This document shows positions 10,377-21,300 of a stretch of 64,000 nucleotides of DNA, in pieces. The stretch's first letter is position 1, and every line of letters begins with the position of its first letter. The position numbers and the translations under genes were made by a program. This DNA comes from Phialophora verrucosa. Lineage: Eukaryota; Ascomycota; Eurotiomycetes; Chaetothyriales; Herpotrichiellaceae. The stretch covers positions 2,790,001 through 2,854,000 of the forward strand of contig MSED01000002.1 in assembly GCA_002099365.1 (NCBI GenBank), written 5' to 3'. The notes beneath the pieces were generated by a model. That model searched no databases. It was not told the DNA's origin and saw only the letters and a list, made by a program, of their open reading frames with translations.

Positions 10377-11901
10377 ATGAACATCATGGACAGAGCCAGC
10401 GGTGGCCTCCGACGGCTGAGCTCATTTCGAATCCCTCCTGATGTCAAGGAGCGTGCGATGAAGGATACGGGCTGGGCGGATGTAGGTTTCTGATTGCCCA
10501 CCGCGCCGACGTGGAATCGACTTCATTGACACAGATCCACAGGGTTTGCGAGGCATTGCGGCAGTCTTTGTCGTCTCGTCACACGTCGTTATCTGTTATG
10601 CCCGAATCTTAATTCCACCATGTTGCGCCCCTTCCAGCACTACGCCGTATCTTTTCCAACGACCCATCTTCCGCCTAGTCGCCAGCGGCCACTCATGGGT
10701 GGCCATCTTTTTCATCTTAATGGGCTTCGTCAATGCCTTGAAGCCTCTTCAGCTCGCCAGATCTGACCAGGTCGACAAAGCTCTGCAGAAATTGGCGTCG
10801 TCATCGTTCAGTCGCATCTTCCGGCTGGTGCTTCCCGCCACGGTTGCCACGATGATCAGCTGGCTCCTCTGCAATCTGGGTCTTTATTCGATGTCAGCCC
10901 AGAGCGATGCGTACTGGCTGCATGAAAATACTCCTCCACCTAGCTCGGATTGGTTTTCCGCCATCGTCGACTTGTTTCACGGTCTCGTCGCAACATGGGC
11001 GTTCGGGGATCAGAACCCGTACGATCAACCCCAATGGGCTCTTGTGTACCTGTTGCAAGGCAGTATTATGATCATCAGCGCCCTATCACTCGTGGCAACC
11101 ATGACCCCCAGCTGGCGCACAGTGACGCTATTCTTCTTGGCGTACTGGTCTTTGAACTGGAGCAACATCATCGGAGACCGTAAGTGTAGGCACGCCGAGA
11201 CGAAAAACTCCTCCTAACGTTGAATAGCCTGGGCTGGCCTCTGCTGCTTCTTAGGCATTGCCCTGGGCGAACTAAGCCTGTCCGACATCCCCAAGACCAT
11301 GGCACCTTACTCACCTTACTTGTCTCCACCGACCATCTTTCTGTCGCTCTTTCTGATGTCATATCCCAGTTCTTACGCTGAAGCCGCCTCCTGGTCGACC
11401 TGGCTTAGAGACTTTGCAACAAATTATTTCCCAAACAATACACTCTACGCCATAGAGCGCATATACGGCTCGCTCGGTGGCATTCTGCTCATTGCCGGCA
11501 TTATTATTTCCCCTCATGCTCGCTGGGCGCTCTCTCGACGACCTCTTTTATGTCTCGGAAAAGTCAGTTTTGCAATCTATCTCCTCCATGGAATGTTCTT
11601 GCGGACTGTTTTTGCGTGGGTATTGCACTTTGGCCAATCAAAGGTAATCACGACTGGGCAAGGCGAGAATGGACATGCGATACTTGTTGAGCGCTATCCA
11701 TTACCAGGATCCTCTCAGCGCTTCATAGCGACCGTGGTCATGGGGTCCTGTGTCGGAGTCGCCAGCTACTTCTGGAACTTGAAGTTGGAACCATTATTCG
11801 CGAAGATCACTGGGAAACTCGAGGCTATCGTCGCTGGAAAAGCTCGGGTGATTGAGCGCAAGTCGAATGGGAGCACCATACTCCCGCTGCGCAAAGATTG
11901 A
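10377..11901 (+). CDS. Acyltransferase-3 family integral membrane protein
   Basis: Three exons: 10377-10481, 10543-11179 and 11228-11901; introns 10482-10542 and 11180-11227. Product 471 residues. Splicing of the first intron makes WADGLRGIAAVFVVSSHV, the diagnostic start of the acyltransferase-3 family, which supports the join. About ten hydrophobic segments follow; the YLLHGM segment (in the last third) is also typical. These proteins transfer acyl groups from inside the membrane to sugars, lipids or other small molecules; the substrate cannot be told from the sequence. The first exon gives a short cytoplasmic lead with basic and Ser-rich residues. No neighbouring biosynthetic genes point to a pathway. 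Confidence 0.85.
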
Positions 11902-13483
11902 AACACGATTAAAGTCGGCAATGCGGAAAGAACCATTGAAAGCATGAATGTAACAAATCAGCAAGCTTCGCGTTCGGTTCGGCTCCCGGTCCTCCATCAT
12001 TATGGTTGAGGATGAACCGAATGGACCTCAGCTCGAAGAATGGGATTCAGATCCCGATCGTCGCAGACCGAAAGACAAGGAGGCTATGTCGACCCAGATG
12101 ATTCCTTCGAATTCCCACCATTGTACAAGGACGTCAGCCATGGAGCCGCATCGACGCCTTCTGAGGCAATAAGGCTGCAGGTGCTGCTAAACTAGACGAC
12201 ACATTGATCCCGGAGAGTGCCTTACATTATTTGGTGACTCGAAAGGGACGGGGATGCAAAAACTTCCGGGTTGCATGCAGGGGGTTGACGGTATGGGGCA
12301 ACAGTACACGGCTGTCGACAAACGTTGGGTATATGCTGATACGAATCGCGCAAGCCCAACATCTATAATTCGCTTATTCAACAGGCCATCTGGATGGGCT
12401 CTGAGCTTTGACGTGTTGCTTGGTGCGCAGACTTTGGAATTCCACAAACAGCTTGCCGTTGATTGCAGTACAGAATGCGGGGACGAGATGGACAGTATCG
12501 GCGCTGTGTACCGAGTACGAGTGTGTCGTATGCCATATGAATCTCAGAAGATTCCTTTCTACCTCATTGCATAAATACTCCTTCCAGTGCGCAGTACCCT
12601 AGTTCTGTCGGCCAGAACCCCCCCCTTCTCGAACAGTGAACACGAGTGAACAACCGCCGGAGTACAAACACTGGTGATCTGTACTTGATTATCTGATACC
12701 TACTCGGAGAATGACGGGCAAAACCAGCCGGAGCACAACCGCAAAACCCAGCCCCCAAAAAGGGCATGGTCAGCATGCAAGGCGCAAGGCTACCCTCTAA
12801 ATTCCACACGCAGCATTGCTCCGGCGCAACTACACCCCAAGTTTAGACAAGCTCATGGAAGCGCAGCGCCGCGCCGCGCGCGGGCCATAGGGCGTGCAAC
12901 GATGGGCTTGCGCCGCGAATCCGCGGCCCCCTTCTCAGGGGCCGTCAGCCATCCAGCATTAACTTTGGGAACCCCCCCTTCGGTAACTTCCACCGCTACT
13001 GCGACTAACTATGTAGCTAACAACTACTCCCTACGAGCTGCTCCGTACTCCGTCCTCCATCCTCCGTGCCCGACACGAAGACTGTAGTTAGCGCTGATCC
13101 GATGCCAGTATCAGGAAAGGGGATGAGCGCGCCTGGAAGGTGTAGCTCCGTACCTCCAGTACCGACTACGCCCTAGAGAAGGTAGGTTGCAGTTTGTACC
13201 TGCATGCATGCATACGGAAGGATGGGTCGGAAGGATGATTACAGTAGGTAGGTGGATGGATCTATGTATGTAAGACGGGGCTTGTTCTTTTTCTCGCGCA
13301 GGCGATGCTCTGGTAATCTGTCTGCATCTGCATCTGCATCTGCGTCTGCTTCTGCTCACACTGTAACGCGCTGGACGGACCTGGACTGCAATCGCATTCA
13401 GATCTGTGTCGCTTACTAGGCTGGGCACGAATACCTTACCTTGACTACACTCTGGTTTGCGGCGGCGACATACAGTAGACACA
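11902..13483. other. Intergenic, no gene seen
   Basis: About 1.6 kb. A protein-like stretch of about 40 codons (about 12045-12195, frame reading GYVDPDDSFEFPPLYKDV) follows the acyltransferase stop and ends at TAG; it may be a remnant or an unused downstream exon. A GC-rich patch lies near 12860-12930. Confidence 0.45.
13319..13356. repeat. CATCTG hexanucleotide microsatellite
   Basis: Imperfect short array of CATCTG units just upstream of the DUF1772 gene; a TGCA-type run lies near 13200. Confidence 0.6.
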
Positions 13484-14308
13484 ATGATGGATGGGATCGC
13501 TATTGCCAAAGTTCTGGGGCTGACCTCGTCGGGAATTTTCGCTGGTATTGCCTCCTCCTACTCCTTGTCCCTCTATCTAGCGGATATCATTTCCAGTGCG
13601 CAGTGCAGGTTGGACGACATGAGGCAATACAAGGCTAACCGCCGTCGTGGTCCCCAGGTTACACGTGGGCGCTGTCCCACGCTGCAGTGCCGGCGATTTT
13701 GTTCGCGCCGGAGGAGATCCAGGCCAAGCAGTGGAGGTATCAATATTTGATGGGGTTCTATGTAAGTGGCCAGTTGCATCGGCACAGATGAAGCGCCTGC
13801 GGCACCACTGACTGACGTGGCAAAGATTTCGAGACCCATGTGCATTGTCAACGGCCTGTCGTTCGGATACCTGGCTTACCAGGGTAAGTTCCTCCAGACT
13901 CCAGACCGAGGGCACCACGCCACGATCAATCATCAACACATTAATCAGTCGATGACACTGACATGCTGGTGACGTGGTCCAGCCTCGGAATCGTCATTCC
14001 TCCGCGCGCTCTATATCCTCGCTGCAATTATGAACGCGTCGGGGGTTCCTTACGCTCTGACGTTCCTCCGGCGCACCAACGGGGCCTTGTCACGCAAGGC
14101 GAATCGCCTGGCTGGTCCCGGGCCCAAAAACGGACAGATCATGGCGCTGCTCTATGCTTTCAACGAGCAGAGGAGCATCGAACGGGACCAGAGGATGCGG
14201 ACGGCCGAGGCGATTGAGCGCTGGAGTTGGCATAATTACTTGAGGACCTGTGTGCTTGTTCTTGGAACGGTCATCGGAGCGGTGGCCGTTTCTTTGGACG
14301 GGAAGTAG
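13484..14308 (+). CDS. DUF1772 (anthrone oxygenase-like) membrane protein
   Basis: Four exons: 13484-13595, 13658-13761, 13826-13883 and 13983-14308, giving 199 residues. Introns are 62, 64 and 99 nt, and the first two have good branch sites (gctaac, ctgac). Each join keeps the frame and gives a continuous family-like protein: LADIISSYTWALSHAAVPAI, then MGFYISRPMCIVNGLSFGYL, then NASGVPYALTFLRRTNGALS. Four hydrophobic segments and a final short tail (LDGK) fit DUF1772. Some fungal members are anthrone oxygenases in polyketide pathways, but most are of unknown function, and no polyketide synthase lies in this window. The alternative start at 13487 differs by one residue. Confidence 0.8.
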
Positions 14309-14569
14309 GGCTATTCGTCTGGTCTGGTGTCCTTCGTTTTGGTCTGGCCGAGCTGAGGACGGAGGCTCAAGCGGTAGATTAGAGTCATGTGCACTTGTGA
14401 ACTGCGTTGGCGAGGTTTGAAGCGAAGATTGATTGATCGATCGATCATTTGAAGGCAGGTACGACCGGCCGGTCCGGGGTCAGGGAGGCAGGTACTGAAT
14501 GATGGAAGGATGAACGCTCCAATTCCCCATTTTGGGCAACGCCGTGTCTAGCATATTCTTCGGAATTCG

Positions 14570-15679
14570 CTACATGACAACCATTGAGTAAGAACCCAGC
14601 AATTGACAACACTTGACACTGCAGTCAAGACATGCGTCCAGGCGGACAACGGCGGGCCGGCCAGAAGTTAAAGTGAAAAATCGAACATGCTCGTTCTGGT
14701 TGCTCTCTATGATCCCGATGCTGTCGTGAGAGCTGCCTCTCCGCCTTAGATCCAGGGCGTTTGTAACATATACCTCAGAAGCCGTGGTTAAGACGAAGTT
14801 TGCCATTCGATCGTGAGAGCAGCTGACGAATATTGACTCGGCAGCAAAATCGAGGACGTGCATGGGATTGCGGACTGGAAAGGTGGGAAACTTGGGAATC
14901 GTGACTGCAACGCTCAGGGAATTCTCTTCTACCCCTAGTTGCCACTGAAGCTCAAATCCTGAAAAGGCGTCTCTGAGTGTCAATTCTGATCCACGATCTA
15001 ACTTCCGCAATCGGGAATCTTCATCTTTGAAATCCCGCGGCCAATCATGCTGACGCACCTCGACGGTCTCGTATCGTACCCCGTCGAACATGAGCACGCC
15101 CGGGATGCATTCCAAGCGCAAGATGTCATCGCCACTGATGGATTGGGCAGCAAGCATTCGAGGAAATACAGTTTGATCATACCGAGTTGACATCACCCAG
15201 GCGTACTTATCGCGTACACGATGACCGACGAGCTCCAAAGCAGTTTCCAGGACGTCCGAGACGGAGCATTTTTGAGACCCACCTCCCCTTAGGATTGACT
15301 CGATGCACTTGAGGAAGGAACCATATGGGTTGGAACCGAAATAAATTTGCACTCCCTGTGGATCGGCCGCATTGAACAGAGAAATAGCCAATATGTGAGC
15401 CGTACATCTACTGATGTTGTCGATAAAGTCATCATATTTGCAAACCTCACTCGGTCTCTCTATGGCTTTTGCACACCCTCCGCAGGTGCACATTTGGGCC
15501 AGTTTGTCTTTCATCAGCGAACATAAGGACAAGTCTTGTATCATGGTTTCCTTGGTTACATCTGGCAGTATTGATGAAGATTCAGTTGGTATAAACCAAC
15601 TCCGTGGTGGAGTTGGTGTCCACGGCGGACCTCGCTCAACATATAAAACGGCCACACCTTGGAGTGCGTTTCTGGAACC
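14570..15679 (-). CDS. Unidentified protein, 5' end not resolved
   Basis: An open frame of about 370 codons ends at 14570. The first in-frame ATG is at 15544 (325 residues), but the frame stays open and protein-like upstream to 15679, directly after TTTCTAG, a good splice acceptor. I therefore expect an upstream exon that I could not place. The N-terminal part has a Cys cluster (CTCGGCAKAI) and later parts are rich in charged and aliphatic residues without membrane segments or a motif I can name. The protein lies tail-to-tail with the DUF1772 gene and head-to-head with the D-aminopeptidase-like gene. It could be a truncated relic of a longer fungal protein. Confidence 0.5.
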   Translation of the reverse strand, partial: GSRNALQGVAVLYVERGPPWTPTPPRSWFIPTESSSILPDVTKETMIQDLSLCSLMKDKLAQMCTCGGCAKAIERPSEVCKYDDFIDNISRCTAHILAISLFNAADPQGVQIYFGSNPYGSFLKCIESILRGGGSQKCSVSDVLETALELVGHRVRDKYAWVMSTRYDQTVFPRMLAAQSISGDDILRLECIPGVLMFDGVRYETVEVRQHDWPRDFKDEDSRLRKLDRGSELTLRDAFSGFELQWQLGVEENSLSVAVTIPKFPTFPVRNPMHVLDFAAESIFVSCSHDRMANFVLTTASEVYVTNALDLRRRGSSHDSIGIIESNQNEHVRFFTLTSGRPAVVRLDACLDCSVKCCQLLGSYSMVVM

Positions 15680-16034
15680 CTAGAAACAGCCTTGGCTGTT
15701 CACAGCTTTACGTAGACATGGCGCGATTCTGAAATTGTAGTCGACACCTCAACTTTGCTCACGGTGTGCAGCCTCGACAAAAGAGCTTGGACAGGAGACG
15801 CAAACTTGAGATGTTAAGCACGGACAAAATGGGAAGGAGGGAAAAGTATCGACAGGCTGATTTAAAGTAGGCCAGGTCGGCTTGACACCGAAAGTATCCG
15901 TGGTGCCCGGTGACAAACTCATGTATCACAAGTGGATCAAGATTAGCAACACGGCGCTAAACTCCGCCTTCGCACTTCAACTTTGAGCCTCATAACATTT
16001 TCGAGACCTTGTTGCCTCTCCTATCATTGCTAAC
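15680..16034. other. Short divergent intergenic region
   Basis: About 350 bp between the unresolved minus-strand gene and the D-aminopeptidase-like gene; the missing first exon of the former may lie here. Nothing else is recognisable. Confidence 0.4.
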
Positions 16035-17642
16035 ATGTCGTTCGATGCGGAAAAGGTGCAGCGTGTTCTCAAAAAGGTGCCGTCTCTTTATCGAGGACCC
16101 GGTGGTGCTGTCGCTGTCCTCAAAGATGGCAATCTCGTCGCCCAACATGTCTGGGGTTACGCTGACATGGACCGACGGATCGCCGTCACATCTCAGGTCC
16201 TTTTCCCAATCTGTTCGATCACGAAACAATTCGTTTCCATGTTGCTGCTTGACCTCGCGGACAAGCCGCCGCCATCGATGACCCGTCAGAATTTCCAAGA
16301 ACAGTTGCTAGCCAGACTCCGTGAAGTCGTGCCCCGAGAATTTGTCGATGAAGGTGGATTGACGGTTGAGCACCTAGTCGACATGTGCTCCGGGCTGCGT
16401 GACTACTGGGCGCTCTGTACACTCCAAGGTAGTCGACCGGATACACCCTACTTGCTCAACGAGCATAATCCGGAGATGCTGCGCCGCATCAAGTCTGTGC
16501 ACTTCCGGCCTGGCGATGAATACTCATACTCCAACACAAACTTCAACGTGATGGAGCGACTCCTCGAGCACGTCACCAAAGATTCTCTGGACAACCTGTT
16601 TGCTGAACGGATCTTCGGCCCGGCCAAGATGAAAACAGCGCGCTTGTGTCCTCGCACCGACAGGTTGCCTGCTCCCATCGTTGGATATGAGGGGTCAGAG
16701 AAGTTCGGGTTTTTTCCGGCACCGAACTACATCGAATGGTCCGCAGACGCTGGCTTGGTGGCTTCACTCGACGATATGATCGAATACGAAAAATACTTCG
16801 ACCGCAGGTACACCGACCAGCTGGACCGCTACCGAGACGCAATTACTCCACGCAACTACAACGACGGCGCCAAGGCAAAGTATCGCTATGGACTGCGACA
16901 TGCTGATCTTGGAAAATACAACACGATGGGCCATGGTGGAGCTCTTCGCGGCTATAAACTGATGCGTCGCTACGTGGCTGACGAGCGCCTATCTGTTGTT
17001 GTCTTATTCAATCATTCAGCTAGTGCGTCAGAAGCCGCCGAATACATCCTGAAGCAGATTCTGGACGTATCCGACCCACCGCCGTTGGCAGTTCAACCTG
17101 TTCAACAATGGTTCGGATCATTCCTTGACCCTGAGACTCAACTTTCGGTTCGAGTTCTGCCAGGAGACGCAGGCAAGATCAAGATCGACTACGTAAGAGC
17201 AGAAGAGACACTTAGACTCGTTGATGCCAGCAAGGCTGAATCTCCTGATGTCGAGGCTTCGATCGATGGGGACATTCTGAACATTCGCCGCTTTGACGAC
17301 AACCGCGTGCTGACTGCGCAACGCCTAAACCATGATGCAGGCATACTTGACAGATCACCAGTGCAGGGCACTTATCGATGCAGCGAGACAGAGTCTACCT
17401 TCACCTGCGAGGGGGAGGGCGACATATTGTACGGGTTGTTTGATGGTTGCTTCGGCCGGGGCCCGCCACACCTAATGACCCATCTTGGCGAAGATGTGTG
17501 GCGTTTGGCTGACCCACGCGCCATGGACGATCAACCTCCGGGCGATTGGACCATCGTGTTCGTTCGAAATGGTCAAGGAGCCGTCGTCAAGGCCACCGTC
17601 GGCTGCTGGCTAGCTCGGAAGCTTGACTTTATGAAACTGTAA
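16035..17642 (+). CDS. D-aminopeptidase / class C beta-lactamase-fold serine hydrolase (S12)
   Basis: A single exon encodes 535 residues, close to the bacterial D-aminopeptidase length (about 520). The three active-site motifs of the penicillin-recognising fold are present: SITK at residues 61-64 (catalytic Ser and Lys), YSN at 165-167, and HGG at 300-302. The C-terminal 190 residues have the character of the two beta-barrel domains found in D-aminopeptidase. Such enzymes remove N-terminal D-residues from small peptides or amides. No signal peptide is seen, so a cytosolic place is likely. Lack of introns in a 1.6-kb gene among intron-bearing neighbours is compatible with a bacterial origin, but many fungal genes lack introns too. 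Confidence 0.82.
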   Translation: MSFDAEKVQRVLKKVPSLYRGPGGAVAVLKDGNLVAQHVWGYADMDRRIAVTSQVLFPICSITKQFVSMLLLDLADKPPPSMTRQNFQEQLLARLREVVPREFVDEGGLTVEHLVDMCSGLRDYWALCTLQGSRPDTPYLLNEHNPEMLRRIKSVHFRPGDEYSYSNTNFNVMERLLEHVTKDSLDNLFAERIFGPAKMKTARLCPRTDRLPAPIVGYEGSEKFGFFPAPNYIEWSADAGLVASLDDMIEYEKYFDRRYTDQLDRYRDAITPRNYNDGAKAKYRYGLRHADLGKYNTMGHGGALRGYKLMRRYVADERLSVVVLFNHSASASEAAEYILKQILDVSDPPPLAVQPVQQWFGSFLDPETQLSVRVLPGDAGKIKIDYVRAEETLRLVDASKAESPDVEASIDGDILNIRRFDDNRVLTAQRLNHDAGILDRSPVQGTYRCSETESTFTCEGEGDILYGLFDGCFGRGPPHLMTHLGEDVWRLADPRAMDDQPPGDWTIVFVRNGQGAVVKATVGCWLARKLDFMKL

Positions 17643-18356
17643 AGAGCCGTAGAACAGAAATCTCTGAGAGTAACGGTCGCCTGCTCAGCACGAAAAGGGT
17701 GCTTTTCCCTTGTGCAGCGCATCAAGCAGATTGAGGATTATCCAGAATGATGCGCTAATATCGTATATGGGGAAATCCTACGGCCACTGAATCTTTTTCG
17801 GTAGACAGATACAGAGTTTCCAGTTAGTACTCTAAACCTTCACAAGCTCTTCGGTACCGAAAACGGCAAGGCAAGCCTCGGAGGCTATGGGTCAACGCGG
17901 TCTACATATATTCTGATCGATCCCGCATCGGGGTTTGAGCCTCGGTTTCCTCTTCGCACATTTGAGCTTGTTTGGCGGGCGATTCATGCAAGATGGCCCT
18001 GCACGATTGTGGAAATTGCGGGCGTTTCCAATGTGTTCTCGAGGGGGATCTTCACGAATCAATGGAGCGAGCCCATCACTTCATTGGAAATGGTGACCAT
18101 GGCGAATAGTTTTCCGAGGGTTGGGTAGGGTCAGAGCACTCAATCTGCTGAAAAGGCGTGCTTATGCCGACACCTGCCGAATTGAGCCGAGCAGCCGGGG
18201 GGTGGCGGGGTAACAGTTTTCGAGGTCCACTTTTCAAGATCTGCATTACCTAGGTTATGTAGATATCTTGAAAACGAGACAATGATCATTAATGTGTGCG
18301 ACACGCGACGGCTATCGCTTTCCAGTAGATGATCGCGTTGATGGGTTGCCTTCAGG
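17643..18356. other. Intergenic, no gene seen
   Basis: 714 bp, presumed terminator of the hydrolase gene and promoter of the carboxylase gene. No motif stands out. Confidence 0.5.
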
Positions 18357-21300
18357 ATGTCTTCCTCTCAACCCATTAAGATTCTCATCGCCAATCGATC
18401 TGAGATAGCATGCCGCCTCATCAGGACATACTCGCTCTACTCGAGCATCCACACCGTAGCTCTGTTCACTCCGTCTGAGAAGGATGCGACCCACGTGCGT
18501 CTTGCAACCACATCTGTGGCGCTTCCAGAAGAAGGTCCACGCGCATATTTGGACGCGGCCAATATTGTCAACATTGCGAAGAACGAAGGATGCTGGGGTA
18601 TCGCACCGGGCTATGGTTTCTTATCCGAAGACGCTGGGTTTGTGAGACTATGCGAGGATGCAGGGATCGTGTTCATCGGCCCATCGAGCCAGCAGTTGGC
18701 ACAACTTGGAGACAAGTTGAACGCGAGGTCATTGGCGGCAGATGCAGGTGTGCCGGTGCTAGAGGGCACGAAGACCATAGGCAATCGAGGTTCCTCCATC
18801 ACGGATGTACTGGCATTTGGAAAGAGGCTGGGCCCGGCCAGAAAAATCATCCTGAAGGCCGCAGCTGGCGGCGGAGGACGCGGCATCCGCATCATTGATG
18901 ACAGTACGGACGAGCAAGCCATTCGCTCGGCTTATGAATCTTGTCAGCGAGAGGCACAAGCATCCTTTGGCAATGGAAGCTTGTTCGCGGAGCGGTATCT
19001 GCAGGGGGCTAAACACATTGAGGTCCAGCTTCTCGGAGACGGCACGGGAGAAGTTTGCCATTTCTGGGAAAGAGAATGCTCGCTTCAGCGCAGAAACCAG
19101 AAAGTCGTGGAGATTGCGCCCTCGCCTTCCGTCACGCCACGGCTGAGGCGGGCCATCATCGAAGCGGCGGTGAAACTAGGAAAAGCAGTAAAGCTGCGAA
19201 GTCTCGCCACAATCGAGTTCCTTGTCGATGCAGCAACCGAAGACTATTTTTTCATGGAGGCGAACCCCAGGATCCAGGTCGAGCATACCATCACCGAACA
19301 GATCAATGGCATTGATTTAGTGGATTTACAGCTTCAGGTCGCCCTGGGACGAACGCTGGTAGACCTGCAAATAACGCGGGAACCCCCACCACCTCGGCTT
19401 ACATCCATACAGCTACGCATCAACGCCGAAAGCTTCAGGCAAGATGGCACCGCGCAACCTGAAGCTGGGACTATTCGACAAGCACATTTCCCTACAGGAG
19501 CAGGCGTGCGAGTCGAGACCGCTCTTGAAGGAGGCCGGCGGTATGCGGTGAGCCCTTTGTTCGACAGCCTTTTGGCGAAACTGATTGTCACCTCATCCTC
19601 ATATGAGTCCGCACTGCGGCTGGCTCGCTGGGCCATCGATGAGACAAGGATCGTAGGATGCAGGACGAATCAGGCGTTCCTGATGGCTTTGCTGGATATC
19701 CAACCCGTGCAAGAGAGCAAGAGCAACATTTTGACCATCCAGGAGCACTTCGAGGCGCTGTACAGCGCCACGCAGCAGTTCGAAGACGCGTTGCAGGCCA
19801 AAGTTGACAGCACCTCCGAAGAGGCTACCTCGCCAATGGAGGATGCGGCCAAAGTTGAGCGACCCGCAGGCTCTGACGAGGTGCTCGCCATTGTCACGGG
19901 GGTCGTCCGTTCCCTCAAAGTGAGCGAAGGCGACAAGATCACTGCTGGCCAAGAATTGGTCGTTCTTGAGGCGATGAAGATGGAACATTCCGTCCGGAGC
20001 GACTACAATGGTGTTGTGGCGAAAGTGGCCGTCACGCAGGGACAGCAAGTAACTGCAGGCGATGCCCTTCTTTTCACCCGCTCTGATGGCGACGGTTCAT
20101 CTACAAATACGCACGACCCAGCCGAGACTGAGAACCCAGAGGAGCTGCGGTCGGAGCTAACGGAGCTGAACGAACGTAAGGCTTTTCTACAATACGCTGG
20201 CCGCGAAGAGGACGTGGCCAAGCGCCATGCAAACGGATACCTCACGGGGCGGGGAAATCTCGACCTACTCGTAGACAAAGATTCATTCATTGAATATGGA
20301 GATCTTGTGGTTGCGGCACAGAGGAAAAGGTACCCCCTGTCCCATCTCATCGCGCGAACAAGCGGAGACGGTATCATCGTGGGCTGGGCGAAGATAGACT
20401 CTCATCCAGTCGCAGTTGTCCTGGGCGACTACCTCGTCCTGGCCGGCACGCAAGGCCACTTCCATCACCAGAAGTTAGACCGCATCTTCCAATCAATCAT
20501 CGATCATCCTGCGCCACTGGTGTTTTACGCCGAAGGGGGCGGTGGAAGACCAGGTGATACTGATCACTTGGGCGTGGCGGGCTTAAAGACGCCATCATTC
20601 GCTCTGATGGGCCAGATCAAGGCAAGAGGGATACCTTCTGTCGCAGTCGTGAATGGATACTGCTTTGCGGGCAACGCGGCATTCTTGGGGACATGCGACA
20701 TTGTCATAGCTACCAGAGGCGGATCCAAAGAGGCGCCGCAGAGGAAGTCCACCACGATCGGCATGGGCGGGCAAGCAATGATCGAGGGCGGTGGCCTTGG
20801 CCGATTCGAGCACGAACATATCGGTCCCGTCGATGTCCACATGCGCTCAGGTGGTATTGATGTCCTAGTAGACACTGAGGTCGAAGCTGCACCGCTTGTC
20901 CGCAAGATCGTTGCTCTGTTCACAAATCCTCGGCTGCCACCAGCGAAGAGTCCTTACACATCGGATCCTCTTCGCCTACGCACCGCAGTCCCCCCACTGT
21001 CACACCGTCGCCGAGCCTACGATGTCCGTCGTGTGATCAACCTTCTTCTGGATGACGATAGCTTCATCGAGTTCTGTCCCGAGTGGGGTCTCTCTGTGCT
21101 CACCGGCTTTGGCCGCCTCAATGGCCACGCAATCGCAATCATCGCTTCCAACTCTTCATCACCCCTAGGCGGCGCCATCGACGTCGCATCCGGAGCCAAG
21201 GTCAATCGCCTTCTCCGTCTTCTCATCCGCCTCGGCGGCATGCACCTCCTCAGCCTCTGCGATACCCCTGGATTCATGGTCGGCCCCGACTTCGAGCGCT

